Shown: positions 24,314 to 34,279, counted from the stretch's first letter. The stretch is 42,812 nucleotides of DNA from Eubacterium ramulus ATCC 29099 (GCF_000469345.1 NZ_KI271185.1:69020-111831), one strand, 5' to 3'. Notes: generated by a model not told the origin, from the sequence alone. Numbers and translations: made by a program.

Positions 24314-27300
24314 TTAAAATTGAACCTGTCCATTTACCACGCGGTAGTTTACTCCACCGTAATTTACATAACCGGTAAATCCAAAGTCTACCTGACCGCC
24401 GGTGATCTTCCACCAGCCGTATGCGTTTGGTGCAAGACTGTTGTAGTTGAAGTTGATGGCTCCGTTTTCCACATACCACCAGCCATATGCATTCTGCACC
24501 AGTCCGGTTGCCTGGAAATTGATGGCTCCACCTTCCACGTACCACCAGCCGTATGCGTTCTGTACCAGTCCGGTGTAACCGAAGTTGATAGCACTTCTTT
24601 CTACATACCACCAGCCGTATTTGCTGTCATATACAAGACCATTTGCTGCAAAGCTTACTGCTCCGTTTTCCACATACCACCAACCATAGGTGTTCGGTGC
24701 AAGTCCGGTATAATTGAAGTCTACGATACCATCTTCGTTAATGTACCACCAGCCGTATGCATTACCTGCTACGGTTACCTGTTTCTGAACTACGCCGTTT
24801 ACCAGGTTGTACCATGCATTACCTACCTGAACCACGCCTGTGATGTACTGACGCTGTCCCTCTACATAATATACATCCTCACCATCCACATTGTAGATAC
24901 CGGTCTGGTAAGAACTTACAGTTGTGCTTGCGATGCATGCTGTATTTTCCAGTACAGTTGCATATACATCAACGGTATAATCTGCATTCAGATCAAGATC
25001 ATCTGTCGGAATGGAGATAGTATTGGTCAGTGTTGTTGCTGCTCCTGCGGTCTGATAATCTGTTACATCAGCTACTTTTACGCCATTCTGAGTAACTACG
25101 ACTTCTACCGGGATGCTCAGATCCGGTGTGGAAACTGTGCCATCCAGAGCCATTACCTGATTGAGGTAATCAGAAACCTTATCTCCTACTGCAACATTGT
25201 ATGTTACTTCCAGTTTGTCTGTTACATTTACGTCTGCAGTTCCGCTCAGGATTTCTGCAGAATCTTCTGTATGATACATATGACCTGTTACATATGCAAG
25301 AGATGGTACAAACTGCGGCAGATAGAAAATATTATCATGTGCGCCCACGTCGATCAGATGGAAATGCTCCACTCCTTTTTCTGTCAGCACGCGGCTTAAC
25401 AGTTCCTGATCATCATAAAATGCATACATATCCTGATTTCCGCATGCAAGGAATACGGAGAACTGATTCAGATATCCGTCCGGAGTCTGTGCTGCTGCCG
25501 TGTATCCATTTTCTACCATACGGATCGCACCATAGAAACTGATGACACCGGAGAACAGATCAGAATTGAACATCCCGATATTTACGGATCCGCCACCGCC
25601 CATGGAGCAGCCGGATGTCATGCGATATCTCTCATCATCAATGGTGCGATACCGTTTATCAACGGTCGGAAGCAGATCATCGGTAACCATATCCGCATAT
25701 TTTCCGCCCCAGAAGCTTGATTTCGTCGGATCATCCGGGATGACTACAATCATCGGCTCGATCTCTCCGGCTGCAATCGCTTCATCCAGCACCTGGTCAA
25801 TTTTGTCAATGGCATATGTCGTACTCTGGCTGTTGATTCCATGGAGCAGATATAAGGTCGGATAACGCTGTGCATTTCCTTCCTCATAATATCCTTCCGG
25901 CAGATATACACGGAATGTCTGTGTTGTTCCGTCCAGTGCCTCGGATACATAATCATCCTGGAAAAATCTGGAATGGCTTCCGTACATGATTGTCTGTCCA
26001 TCTTCTACTTTGTAATATTCGGATACTTCCGGATTGTTCAGGATTTCAACGGTCTCACCGTCTTTTTCGCCTGTGATCACGCGGGCTGCCTGATAATTAT
26101 ACAAATCTCCATCCACAAATACGCCCACACCGGTATCGGTAACTTTGATATTGTCGTATATATTCATCCAGTCAGATGCCTGTGCCACACGTCTTGCTCT
26201 GTCATATCCGGACTCGTAATACTCTACACTGAGTGTATTCTGGTAAGCCTCGATATTCTCTGTTTCCAGAGCATTCTGCTGTGCAGCTGCCGCCTCTTTT
26301 ACCGCACCGGCGATATCATCAGATGCGTATACGGATGGTTTGCCTGCTGCTTTATTGTAAGCTGCTACGGTATAGATTCCTACCGGTCCCTGATACCAAC
26401 CGCCGCCACCGCTGCTGTTGCAGGTACGGATTGCAATGGTATTCTTTCCACCGTAATTCAGGACGCTGGAATCCAGTGCATATACATTATTTACATCCCA
26501 CGGATTGGATCCGTCATAGAAGCCGACACCCTCATCGTTAAAGTTAATACCGTTGGAACCGATGAGTTTTCCATTGATATATACTTCATTTGACTCATCA
26601 AAACAGCCGACTGCCACAACCAGTCCCTCTGTCTTGAAATCTTTTTCTTCCGGCAGGTCAAAAGTTCTTACATACCATGCATATCCGGAATAGTTGGCAT
26701 TTCCGCCCAGAGACTCATCAAAGTCTGCGGTCCACCAGCCCAGGCACGGCTGAACAACTCCCCAGCTTGTATACTCCTGCTCTGTGAGGTTTGCTACTTT
26801 ATCCAGTTCTACGGTACTAGCATCATTGCGTGAGTATGGTTTGTAAGCCTTAAAATACCAGTCGCCCATCAGGTCAACCTGCTGCTCATCATCTGCTGTA
26901 CCGGTATCCTGTACTGCCACCATGGACAAACTGCCTGCCTGATGAGACATTCCCATAAAGGATATCTCTGCGGTCAGTGTGGTGTTGATTCCGTCTGCCA
27001 TTTTTGCGGTATCCAGATCAAAGCCGATCTTTGTACTCTCACCTGCTGCAAGTTCTTTGACATTTTTTGTCTGAGTATCTAAGATCTCTCCGCTGTCCGG
27101 ATCAGACATCTGAACAGTTACTTCCACTTCCGGCATTTCTTTTGCAAATTTTGCAATATCTTCTTTCATGGTCAGTGTCACTTCTGCTTTTGCGGATTTT
27201 ACATCAGAGGTAACCGCCTGCGGTGTACAGCTGAGTGATGCGTCATATATATTTTCAGTAAATCTGGTGCTGAAACGGTTCATGGAACGTCCCAGTGCAG

Positions 27301-28183
27301 CGAGATAATAATCTGCATCCGCATTTCCTGCCAGTACCGCATATTCCACATATTGAAGATCGGATGTGGCTCCACCATAGTTTCTGTAACGCTCTGCAAA
27401 TGCGCCGTATGCACCGGAATTTACTTCCAGTTTGTAGCCGATGTCTTTTGTTCCTCCGGCCACTGTCGTAGCTGCATCGCCATTCGGAGCGTCAATGTAA
27501 TAATAGTAGTCACCGCTTCGGATCACAGAACTGTTCGGCAGATTGTCTGTAATGGCACCTTTTTCCAGATATGGATTTGCCTCACTGATAAAATCACCCA
27601 TATGGGAACCCACACCATAGAACAGATCTGATTTTGCCACCAGTGCATTCTCATATGCCATGTAACCGCCTACGTTCACACCGAGGATCGCACGGTACTG
27701 TTTGTCCGGGATTACGGAATATTTTGCTTCCACATCCGCAACTACTTCTCCAAGCAGTGTGTCATAATCTTGTGTCTCGGTAAATTCCGGCATAACTACA
27801 ACCATCGGAATGGCATCTTCGCCGTTCATAATGCTGTCCAGTGTCTCTGCAATTCCATCGTTGATATAAATGTCAGCACTGTAACCGTCATACGGCATCA
27901 GATAAACGGTCGGATAACTCATATCCTCACTGTATCCATCCGGCAGATAGACTTTGTAGGTCACGATACCATCGTCCTTCACTGCGCCGCAAGTCGCAAT
28001 GCCGTTCTCCTTCGTTCCGGTTGTCTCTGATACAATTTTTCCCGCTGTATCATCTGCTTTTACGACTTCTTTGCCGCCGTCCGTCGGTTTGTTCGCTGCT
28101 CCTGCTGCAAATGCAGTTCCCGGCAGACAGGATGTGACCATTGCTGCTGACAACAGACACCCCAATACCTGTTTCGCTTTCAT
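24314..28183 (-). CDS. Secreted double-esterase protein with YGWW wall-binding-type repeats
   Basis: The 1289-residue exoprotein has a signal peptide (1-27). An esterase-D/CE1-like domain (about 65-310) has the nucleophile elbow GVNVGG with N170 instead of Ser. An Ig-like segment (about 325-425) follows, then a GH2-type jelly-roll sugar-binding domain (about 435-610). A second esterase domain (about 750-975) has an intact elbow GCSMGG (S860), with D918 and H949 as likely triad partners. A further beta domain (about 985-1095) precedes six YGWW repeats (about 1142-1275). The first domain is predicted inactive, the second active, perhaps on feruloyl, acetyl or other glycan esters. It is probably a single-gene unit with its own terminator. 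Confidence 0.85.
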   Translation of the reverse strand: MKAKQVLGCLLSAAMVTSCLPGTAFAAGAANKPTDGGKEVVKADDTAGKIVSETTGTKENGIATCGAVKDDGIVTYKVYLPDGYSEDMSYPTVYLMPYDGYSADIYINDGIAETLDSIMNGEDAIPMVVVMPEFTETQDYDTLLGEVVADVEAKYSVIPDKQYRAILGVNVGGYMAYENALVAKSDLFYGVGSHMGDFISEANPYLEKGAITDNLPNSSVIRSGDYYYYIDAPNGDAATTVAGGTKDIGYKLEVNSGAYGAFAERYRNYGGATSDLQYVEYAVLAGNADADYYLAALGRSMNRFSTRFTENIYDASLSCTPQAVTSDVKSAKAEVTLTMKEDIAKFAKEMPEVEVTVQMSDPDSGEILDTQTKNVKELAAGESTKIGFDLDTAKMADGINTTLTAEISFMGMSHQAGSLSMVAVQDTGTADDEQQVDLMGDWYFKAYKPYSRNDASTVELDKVANLTEQEYTSWGVVQPCLGWWTADFDESLGGNANYSGYAWYVRTFDLPEEKDFKTEGLVVAVGCFDESNEVYINGKLIGSNGINFNDEGVGFYDGSNPWDVNNVYALDSSVLNYGGKNTIAIRTCNSSGGGGWYQGPVGIYTVAAYNKAAGKPSVYASDDIAGAVKEAAAAQQNALETENIEAYQNTLSVEYYESGYDRARRVAQASDWMNIYDNIKVTDTGVGVFVDGDLYNYQAARVITGEKDGETVEILNNPEVSEYYKVEDGQTIMYGSHSRFFQDDYVSEALDGTTQTFRVYLPEGYYEEGNAQRYPTLYLLHGINSQSTTYAIDKIDQVLDEAIAAGEIEPMIVVIPDDPTKSSFWGGKYADMVTDDLLPTVDKRYRTIDDERYRMTSGCSMGGGGSVNIGMFNSDLFSGVISFYGAIRMVENGYTAAAQTPDGYLNQFSVFLACGNQDMYAFYDDQELLSRVLTEKGVEHFHLIDVGAHDNIFYLPQFVPSLAYVTGHMYHTEDSAEILSGTADVNVTDKLEVTYNVAVGDKVSDYLNQVMALDGTVSTPDLSIPVEVVVTQNGVKVADVTDYQTAGAATTLTNTISIPTDDLDLNADYTVDVYATVLENTACIASTTVSSYQTGIYNVDGEDVYYVEGQRQYITGVVQVGNAWYNLVNGVVQKQVTVAGNAYGWWYINEDGIVDFNYTGLAPNTYGWWYVENGAVSFAANGLVYDSKYGWWYVERSAINFGYTGLVQNAYGWWYVEGGAINFQATGLVQNAYGWWYVENGAINFNYNSLAPNAYGWWKITGGQVDFGFTGYVNYGGVNYRVVNGQVQF

Positions 28184-28265
28184 AAAACTCCTCCTTTTTC
28201 CCCAAAGCGGTTGATAGTTTTATTGTACAAATACAGATACATTTTTAATACCCGGATTTTCACCC

Positions 28266-29339
28266 TTAAATTTGATCTTTTTTGACATTATCCCGATGTT
28301 CCCTGCGATACTGGGTCGGCGTCCGGTCAAATTCCTTCCGAAACTGCCGGTTGAAGTGTTCCAGGTTGCGGTAACCGATGATCTCGCAGATCTCCCCGAC
28401 TTTCAGTCTGCTTTCCCGCAGCAGGCGACAGGCAAGCTCCAGACGGTATTTCACCAGAAGTTCCGTAAAGTTACACCCGGTATTGTGCTTTACCATTCTG
28501 CTGAAATACGACGTACTGTAATTGAAGTATGCCGCCGCATGTTCCAGCGTGGCATCCGCATAATGCTCCTGCAGATACCGCATAATCTTCAGTTCTTTTT
28601 GACTATTTTTGTCCGGAATATAATACTTATTGTAGTTTCTGAGTAAAAGAATAAACAGACATGACACCAGATGTTTTAACATTTTGTCATAATATTTGCG
28701 ATGTTTATAATAATTCAGGAACATTGCCTTGATACAGTACTCAATCGTATCGTCTTCCTCATTTCCGGTACGGAAGAACAAATAATTGTTCTCCTTGTGC
28801 TCCAGCAGTGCATCCTGAAAAAAACGGGACAGCAGATTGTCCGAAGATAAAATATCAAAAAAAGTGTACTGAAAGGTACTTTTCTTGAGCATGACATTGA
28901 TCACGATGCCATCATCACTTATGACTTCCAGTGAATGGCAGACTCCATCCGGCAGAATACAGATATCACCGGGCTGCAACTCCATGACAGCTTCGCCGCT
29001 GACGCGGTGTCGTGCATGTCCGCTCACCACACATACAATCTCAAAATACCGGTGTGCATGCAGATAAGCCGGTGTATAACGGGAATGCTTCCACACCGCA
29101 ATGTCCGTATTCAGATCAAAGATCGGTGTCGTTTCCCCGTAAATCTCAAAAGTGTCATACAGATCCGGAACCACAAGTCCTTCCTCCCGCAGATCCTCCA
29201 CATTCAGCTGTGACAGAAATCTGCGGTATTCTGCCGGATTCCCCTTCTTTTTCTCATATAGCTCCTTATAAAAAAGTTCGTGTTTTTCCCACGCCAGTAC
29301 GATCTCATCAAATCCTTCTATCATCGTTTTCCCAAACAC
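28266..29339 (-). CDS. AraC-family transcriptional regulator with cupin domain
   Basis: The 357-residue protein has an N-terminal cupin sensor (about 90-150, with HRYFEIVCVVSG and PGDICILP) and a C-terminal double helix-turn-helix AraC domain (about 250-350, ending GYRNLEHFNRQFRKEFDRTPTQYR). Such proteins usually activate carbohydrate-use genes. It lies just upstream of the double-esterase gene on the same strand, 82 nt apart, which makes that gene the first candidate target. The effector is unknown. Confidence 0.9.
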   Translation of the reverse strand: MFGKTMIEGFDEIVLAWEKHELFYKELYEKKKGNPAEYRRFLSQLNVEDLREEGLVVPDLYDTFEIYGETTPIFDLNTDIAVWKHSRYTPAYLHAHRYFEIVCVVSGHARHRVSGEAVMELQPGDICILPDGVCHSLEVISDDGIVINVMLKKSTFQYTFFDILSSDNLLSRFFQDALLEHKENNYLFFRTGNEEDDTIEYCIKAMFLNYYKHRKYYDKMLKHLVSCLFILLLRNYNKYYIPDKNSQKELKIMRYLQEHYADATLEHAAAYFNYSTSYFSRMVKHNTGCNFTELLVKYRLELACRLLRESRLKVGEICEIIGYRNLEHFNRQFRKEFDRTPTQYRREHRDNVKKDQI

Positions 29340-29439
29340 TTTCCAAATCTTCTCCGATTTTTATTTCCACAATAACGCACATCCATCCGGTCAAATAGAC
29401 CTGCATCTTCTATTCCGCTATGCTTCATCGATATCTCCG

Positions 29440-30315
29440 CTATATCTGGTTAGGATATGCTTCCAGCAATGTCGTCAATACCTCATTCTCCTCCGGCCAG
29501 ACTGCCACCACATCAACGCCGCGTCCCTCGGGCAGCGGTATGCTTCGCAGTTCCCCGCTTCCCTGAATCGCCTCTTCCGACAACAAACAGTAGCCCCGTC
29601 CCAGTTTCACATAACTGAGTTCTGTTCCGATATTCTCCACGACTTCAATGGTTCCGGTATCCAATCCCAGCATCTCCAGCGTATCCAGCGAATGCTGAAA
29701 CATCGTCGGACTCTGGCTCTTTTTGATCAGAATACAAGGCTCATCCCGGAAATCTTCCCAGACGGGCTGTTCTTTCTTTCCCGGCAGAGATTTGGCAGAA
29801 TAGATCAAGGCACCTTTCCGATAAAGCAGCTCTTTCTTTAAAAATCCGTCCGTCTCTTCCCAGGAAGACCCCAAAGTCAGCCACAGGTCAATTTTTCCTT
29901 TTCGGAGGTATTCATTTCCTTCTACAAAATCACATTTGTGCAGCACCAGTTTCTGCTCCGGTGCTGCCTCTCGCAGATATTCGTACAGGGCTGGAAGAAA
30001 ATCATCCGAATAAACACCGTCAAAACAGCCGATATTCAGCAGTGGTTTCTGTGCCCGCCCTGCAAGGACCGCATTCTTCTTGGCATTTTCCAATTCTTTT
30101 AATATATTTTTCAGATCCTTCTGAAACTGCATGCCAGCTCTGGTCAGGGTGACCCCTCTGGCCTGGCGTTCAAACAGCGGCAGACCGATCTCCTGTTCCA
30201 ACAACGTGATCTGTTTGCTCAGTGCAGGCTGAGAAATGTAGAGTGATCTTGCAGCCGCCGTGATATTGCCGTGCTCTGCCACACTCAGAAAATACGATAT
30301 CTGTTCCAGCCTCAT
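29440..30315 (-). CDS. LysR-family transcriptional regulator
   Basis: The 291-residue protein begins with a canonical LysR helix-turn-helix (MRLEQISYFLSVAEHGNITAAARSLYISQPALSKQI in pattern) and continues into a substrate-binding domain. GGGAGGAAGG precedes the ATG. It lies between the AraC gene and the arylsulfotransferase gene, all on the same strand; the target may be either surface enzyme. Confidence 0.92.
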   Translation of the reverse strand: MRLEQISYFLSVAEHGNITAAARSLYISQPALSKQITLLEQEIGLPLFERQARGVTLTRAGMQFQKDLKNILKELENAKKNAVLAGRAQKPLLNIGCFDGVYSDDFLPALYEYLREAAPEQKLVLHKCDFVEGNEYLRKGKIDLWLTLGSSWEETDGFLKKELLYRKGALIYSAKSLPGKKEQPVWEDFRDEPCILIKKSQSPTMFQHSLDTLEMLGLDTGTIEVVENIGTELSYVKLGRGYCLLSEEAIQGSGELRSIPLPEGRGVDVVAVWPEENEVLTTLLEAYPNQI

Positions 30316-30444
30316 ATATCCTTCCTCCCAATACGCAAAACTCCATCATTCTCTCAGGCAGTGCTTGCACTCCTACTTATAAAAGTGAGCATATTCTCGA
30401 CTGAGATAAAATCAGTTTACACTTTTTTCCCCTCAGACGCAATA

Positions 30445-30470
30445 AATCCCGGGGATATTTCCCCGGGATT
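30445..30470 (-). terminator. Terminator of the arylsulfotransferase gene
   Basis: Arms AATCCCGGGG and CCCCGGGATT pair perfectly around a 6-nt loop. The minus-strand tail is TTTATTG, and the plus-strand tail GTATCTTTTC is weakly T-rich. Confidence 0.75.
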
Positions 30471-30511
30471 GTATCTTTTCATCTGAAAAGCAACGTATTT
30501 ATGCTTCTGTT

Positions 30512-33088
30512 TTAGTATGCGTTTTTGTAAGTTCTGTAAGAGAACAGTGCATCCGGACTGTCTAAGTTCATCTGGTTTCTGACCGGTGTCAGCTCGAAGG
30601 AAATGGTTCCTGCTGCCATGTTATAGTCAGTAAATACCGGGCGGCATCCCTGTTTCAGTGCAATATCCGGATAGTTTGCATCCAGATTTTTTCTTGCCTG
30701 ATCCGGAACAAATGCCGGGATATTATCGATAACACCGTGAAGTCCCCATCCGATGGTTACGGATGTATCACTGTCATACTGTACACTTCCGCAATGACTT
30801 GCGATATGGTATTTTCCATTTTTGTCTGTCAGGTCAGTACCTTTGATCGCATTGTATACTTTTGCAGTTCCTTTTTTCTCATTGATGCTTACCTGTAAAG
30901 TACGTGTCAGTGTAGCAGGTGCTCCCGGATAAGTCGGAGATGTCAGGAACGGTCCGATACCTGTATGGTTATCGAAAACGCTGATCTGTGTATTGCCTGT
31001 GATCATGCCATTCTCATCTTTATTTGTATAGCGTGCAAAATGCTGTCCGAACGTCAATGCCTGGAATGCTACACCATTGTCATCGGTACGTGTAGAAGTA
31101 TATCCCTCATAACCTTTCAGAGTGGATGCTTTACCGCCAAGAATCCAGTCGATTGCTCCTGTGTTAAAATCAAACTGGTAAACTGCACTCTGATCACGCA
31201 TGGAAACAAGAATCTTATCTGTGTTTCCGTTTGCATCTAATGTATAATCCACACTGTTTACATGAACGTAATCCTTTACACCAGCTGCAAAGTTCTTCTG
31301 AACTGTCTGCTGTCCGATGGAAGTTGGAGCGCCGTCCAGTGTACTTTCGCTGTAATTGATAGACTCTACTGCGGATTCATATAATAATGGATAATCACCT
31401 GTGTTGATCTCTTTGATGACTTTTCCATCTTTTACTTCCTGGATGATGCCTACCCATACATACGCAGTGTTTCCACCGTCCAGACCTTTTACTGTCTCCG
31501 GAAGGTTGTCTGCCAGTACCGGTGTGTAGCTGAGGTTGATGTAATGATTTTTGCCAAGTACAACAAACTCATGCTGATCCAGATAACCCTGGCCATGGTA
31601 ATGTTTCTCATCTTCATTTGCTGCTAAAGTAGCTTCATCGATATCTGTATAGTTTTCATCCATTACAAGATAATATCCGCTGGAAAATCCGCCCATAGCG
31701 TTTCTGTATGTCGGCTCAAGCTCAATGAATGCTGTATAGTAACGACTTCCGTCAATGGCATCCTGAGCGGCAAAATTCTCTGCCATGTTTTCTGCTTTTA
31801 CACCAAGTTCATCACGGTCATCTACTTTTACTTCATACTGCGGAATGTAACGGTAGTATACTAACTCACCCTCTGTATTTACACGAAGGAAGAAATGATC
31901 CAGTGCAAATGTATAGACACCTGCGTCAGATGCTTTTACACCATTATTTGTGATATCCATGCCCGGAAGCAGTTCATTGACGGTATGTACACGGTACTCT
32001 GTGCCGTCTGTCATAGTAACAGTGATCACTTCATCGCTTGGATCATCTGCATTGATGGCTGCCGGTGTGAATGAGACATTTCCGTCTGTTACTTTAATAT
32101 CACTGTCTGCATTAGAACTTACTGCGGTTGCAACTTTGTTGTCACCGGTTGCATTCAGATTGATCTTGTGTCCTGCTACCAGAGCATTCAGACAGTAATC
32201 ACCCTGAGATTTTCTGGATGCGGTCAGTACAACACCGGAAGCACCGTTCGCATCTTCTGCTGCGATGTCAATCTTTGCAGCTTCCGGATTTACCGGATAT
32301 GCTTTCATCTGCTCTGCAATTTTCTCAGAATAGTCAAAATACTGAGCCGTGTTCTGCTTTGCATTAAGGTAATCAATATCTGCTACCAGCCCGTTATTCA
32401 CTTTGCTGTTCTCCACTACATGGCCTTTGCCCTCTGCGTCCATGTAAGCGCCTGTGTAATTGAATGTTACGGCACCGTTCTCGATCATCCACTCACCGTT
32501 CTGGTTGCTTGCCAGACCGTTGTAGCTGAAGTCTACTTTACCGTCTTTTAAGTAGAACCATCCATACTCATTGCTCTCGACGCTGTTACAGCCAAAGTCT
32601 ACCGCACCGTTTACGATTCTCCACCAGCCATACGGGTTCTGAGCAATTCCTGTATAATCGAAATCTACTTTACCGTTTGCGATCTTCCACCAGCCGTACT
32701 CGCTGTTTTCTACACTGTTGCAGCCGAAGTCAACCATACCATTTACGATTCTCCACCAGCCGTATTCATTCTGGGCAAGTCCGGTATAGGAAAAATCAAT
32801 TTTTCCGTTTCTCACATACCACCAACCATACTCGTTCTGGGCAAGTCCGGTATAAGCAAAATCAATCTGACCGTTTTTCACATACCACCAGCCATATTCA
32901 TTCTGTACCAGATTTGTACCGCTTGTCACTTTCTGTCCGTTATTGTAATAATACCAGTTTCCGTTTGCCTCCTGTGCAAGTCCGGTATAACCGGCTGCCA
33001 GAGCAGTTGCAGATGGTGCAACTACACTTGTAAAAGAGAGACAAGCTGCTGCTGCGATCATTGCAGCACGTACTTTTTTGCTTCTCAT
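30512..33088 (-). CDS. Secreted arylsulfate sulfotransferase with N-terminal YGWW repeats
   Basis: The 858-residue exoprotein has a signal peptide (1-32), about eight YGWW-type repeat units (about 36-215), a short linker, and an ASST-type domain (about 300-858). Likely active-site residues by analogy to AssT are H506 (DQHEF), H609 (HVNSVDY), R631 (SMRDQS) and H683 (FGQHFARY); the last would be the sulfated histidine. The enzyme transfers sulfate between phenols without PAPS. Such activity is known from human gut Eubacterium. AGGAGG precedes the ATG, and a near-perfect promoter lies upstream. Confidence 0.85.
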   Translation of the reverse strand: MRSKKVRAAMIAAAACLSFTSVVAPSATALAAGYTGLAQEANGNWYYYNNGQKVTSGTNLVQNEYGWWYVKNGQIDFAYTGLAQNEYGWWYVRNGKIDFSYTGLAQNEYGWWRIVNGMVDFGCNSVENSEYGWWKIANGKVDFDYTGIAQNPYGWWRIVNGAVDFGCNSVESNEYGWFYLKDGKVDFSYNGLASNQNGEWMIENGAVTFNYTGAYMDAEGKGHVVENSKVNNGLVADIDYLNAKQNTAQYFDYSEKIAEQMKAYPVNPEAAKIDIAAEDANGASGVVLTASRKSQGDYCLNALVAGHKINLNATGDNKVATAVSSNADSDIKVTDGNVSFTPAAINADDPSDEVITVTMTDGTEYRVHTVNELLPGMDITNNGVKASDAGVYTFALDHFFLRVNTEGELVYYRYIPQYEVKVDDRDELGVKAENMAENFAAQDAIDGSRYYTAFIELEPTYRNAMGGFSSGYYLVMDENYTDIDEATLAANEDEKHYHGQGYLDQHEFVVLGKNHYINLSYTPVLADNLPETVKGLDGGNTAYVWVGIIQEVKDGKVIKEINTGDYPLLYESAVESINYSESTLDGAPTSIGQQTVQKNFAAGVKDYVHVNSVDYTLDANGNTDKILVSMRDQSAVYQFDFNTGAIDWILGGKASTLKGYEGYTSTRTDDNGVAFQALTFGQHFARYTNKDENGMITGNTQISVFDNHTGIGPFLTSPTYPGAPATLTRTLQVSINEKKGTAKVYNAIKGTDLTDKNGKYHIASHCGSVQYDSDTSVTIGWGLHGVIDNIPAFVPDQARKNLDANYPDIALKQGCRPVFTDYNMAAGTISFELTPVRNQMNLDSPDALFSYRTYKNAY

Positions 33089-33136
33089 AAAACCTTCTCC
33101 TCCTTTTTCCTTCGAACCCTATGTCCGTTGCTTATT

Positions 33137-33165
33137 ATTATAAGTTGTTCACAGATTCTTCACAA
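33137..33165 (-). promoter_or_regulatory. Promoter of the arylsulfotransferase gene
   Basis: On the minus strand TTGTGA is followed after 17 nt by TATAAT, about 45 nt upstream of the ATG. It is the best -10 match in the window. Confidence 0.8.
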
Positions 33166-33170
33166 ATACA

Positions 33171-33217
33171 GAAAAGCTATCCATCCATAACCGCAAGTTA
33201 TGGATGGATAGCTTTTC
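33171..33217 (-). terminator. Terminator of the BceRS-type operon
   Basis: A perfect 20-bp stem (arms 33171-33190 and 33198-33217) with a 7-nt loop starts directly after the kinase stop codon. The tail is CTGTATTTG, so the T-run lies partly in the stem's CTTTTC. Confidence 0.85.
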
Positions 33218-34279
33218 TCAGTCTCTAACATCAATCGTATCTTTGTAAAATCCAACCGTTACGACCGTTCCTTCCCCTATTTCCGACTGTATCCGAATCG
33301 TATGCCCCAGTTTCTGTAATGCATCCCGGCACAGATACAGACCGATTCCTGTGGAACGTTTATCCTCATGTCCGTTAAACCCGGTGTATCCTTTTTCAAA
33401 CACCCTTGGGATATCTTCACTGCGAATGCCAATGCCGGTATCCCGGATTTTCAGCCAGATCTGTTGCGGTTCTTCCTGCACCTCAATCGTAAGCTCACCT
33501 CCCGGGGTATATTTGACCGCATTTGAAAGTAACTGTTCCAGCACAAAGGCAAGCCACTTTTCATCGGAGATAACGCTCACATTCGTTTTTTCATAATGTA
33601 ACCGTATTTTCCGGCGGATCATAATCCTGGCATATTTGTGGATTACTTCACGAATCACGGTATCAAGCGATATCTGTTTCAAAATGTAATCATTTGAATT
33701 ACTGTTAAGGCGTTGATACTGTAACGCCATTCCCACGTATTCTTCAATCCGAAACAGTTCCTCTTCCATATCTGTCAGATTTTGAAGCTGCTTTATATGA
33801 TATTCTTCTGTCATCCTTTCACCGGACTCTGCGTTCTCCTGTTCGCCACGTTCCATCTGGAGTAAAAGCTGCAGTCCCGCAATCGGTGTCTTGATCTGAT
33901 GCACCCACTTCGCATAATAATCTTTCATCTCCGACTGCTGTCTGGCCGCGGCACTGACCGCCAGCTGCCGCTCGATATTTGCATTTTCCGCAAGCTGTCC
34001 AAGCAGTTCCTCTGTCAAATCCTCCGTCTCCGGCAGCTTCAATTCCCCGGAAAACGGCTGTTGCAGTATACCTTTCAGATACCGCACTTTTCGGTAATAG
34101 CGGATATATGCCATGCATACGGCAGCCGTAATGATACACAGATCCAGTATTCCCGCATAGATCAGATCATCCCCTGTTCGGCCGATCAGGAACAGATATA
34201 ATACATGCAGAAAAAACAACACTGCTGACAGAATCATCCACTCTATATTTCGTTTGACAAAACTTTTCCATGTTTTCAT
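33218..34279 (-). CDS. BceS-type sensor histidine kinase
   Basis: The 353-residue protein has two N-terminal transmembrane segments (about 14-32 and 42-60) with almost no extracellular loop, as in intramembrane-sensing kinases. H127 in VHQIKTP is the phosphorylated His, followed by N, G1 (DTGIG) and G2 (GIGLYLC) boxes of the ATPase domain. Kinases of this type rely on a BceAB transporter as the sensor. It overlaps the regulator gene by ATGA. Confidence 0.93.
   Translation of the reverse strand: MKTWKSFVKRNIEWMILSAVLFFLHVLYLFLIGRTGDDLIYAGILDLCIITAAVCMAYIRYYRKVRYLKGILQQPFSGELKLPETEDLTEELLGQLAENANIERQLAVSAAARQQSEMKDYYAKWVHQIKTPIAGLQLLLQMERGEQENAESGERMTEEYHIKQLQNLTDMEEELFRIEEYVGMALQYQRLNSNSNDYILKQISLDTVIREVIHKYARIMIRRKIRLHYEKTNVSVISDEKWLAFVLEQLLSNAVKYTPGGELTIEVQEEPQQIWLKIRDTGIGIRSEDIPRVFEKGYTGFNGHEDKRSTGIGLYLCRDALQKLGHTIRIQSEIGEGTVVTVGFYKDTIDVRD

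Noticed and set aside
24272-25399. A 375-codon plus-strand frame over the YGWW repeats and second beta domain of the double-esterase gene
   Set aside because: It is antisense to a clearly coding, repeat-rich gene, and its composition (runs of Cys, Tyr, Ile) mirrors the repeats on the other strand. No ribosome site or known domain.
32450-32990. Tandem repeats that could suggest a CRISPR or minisatellite
   Set aside because: The repeats are in-frame codons of YGWW protein units of about 21 residues inside the arylsulfotransferase gene, with no constant spacer-repeat pattern.
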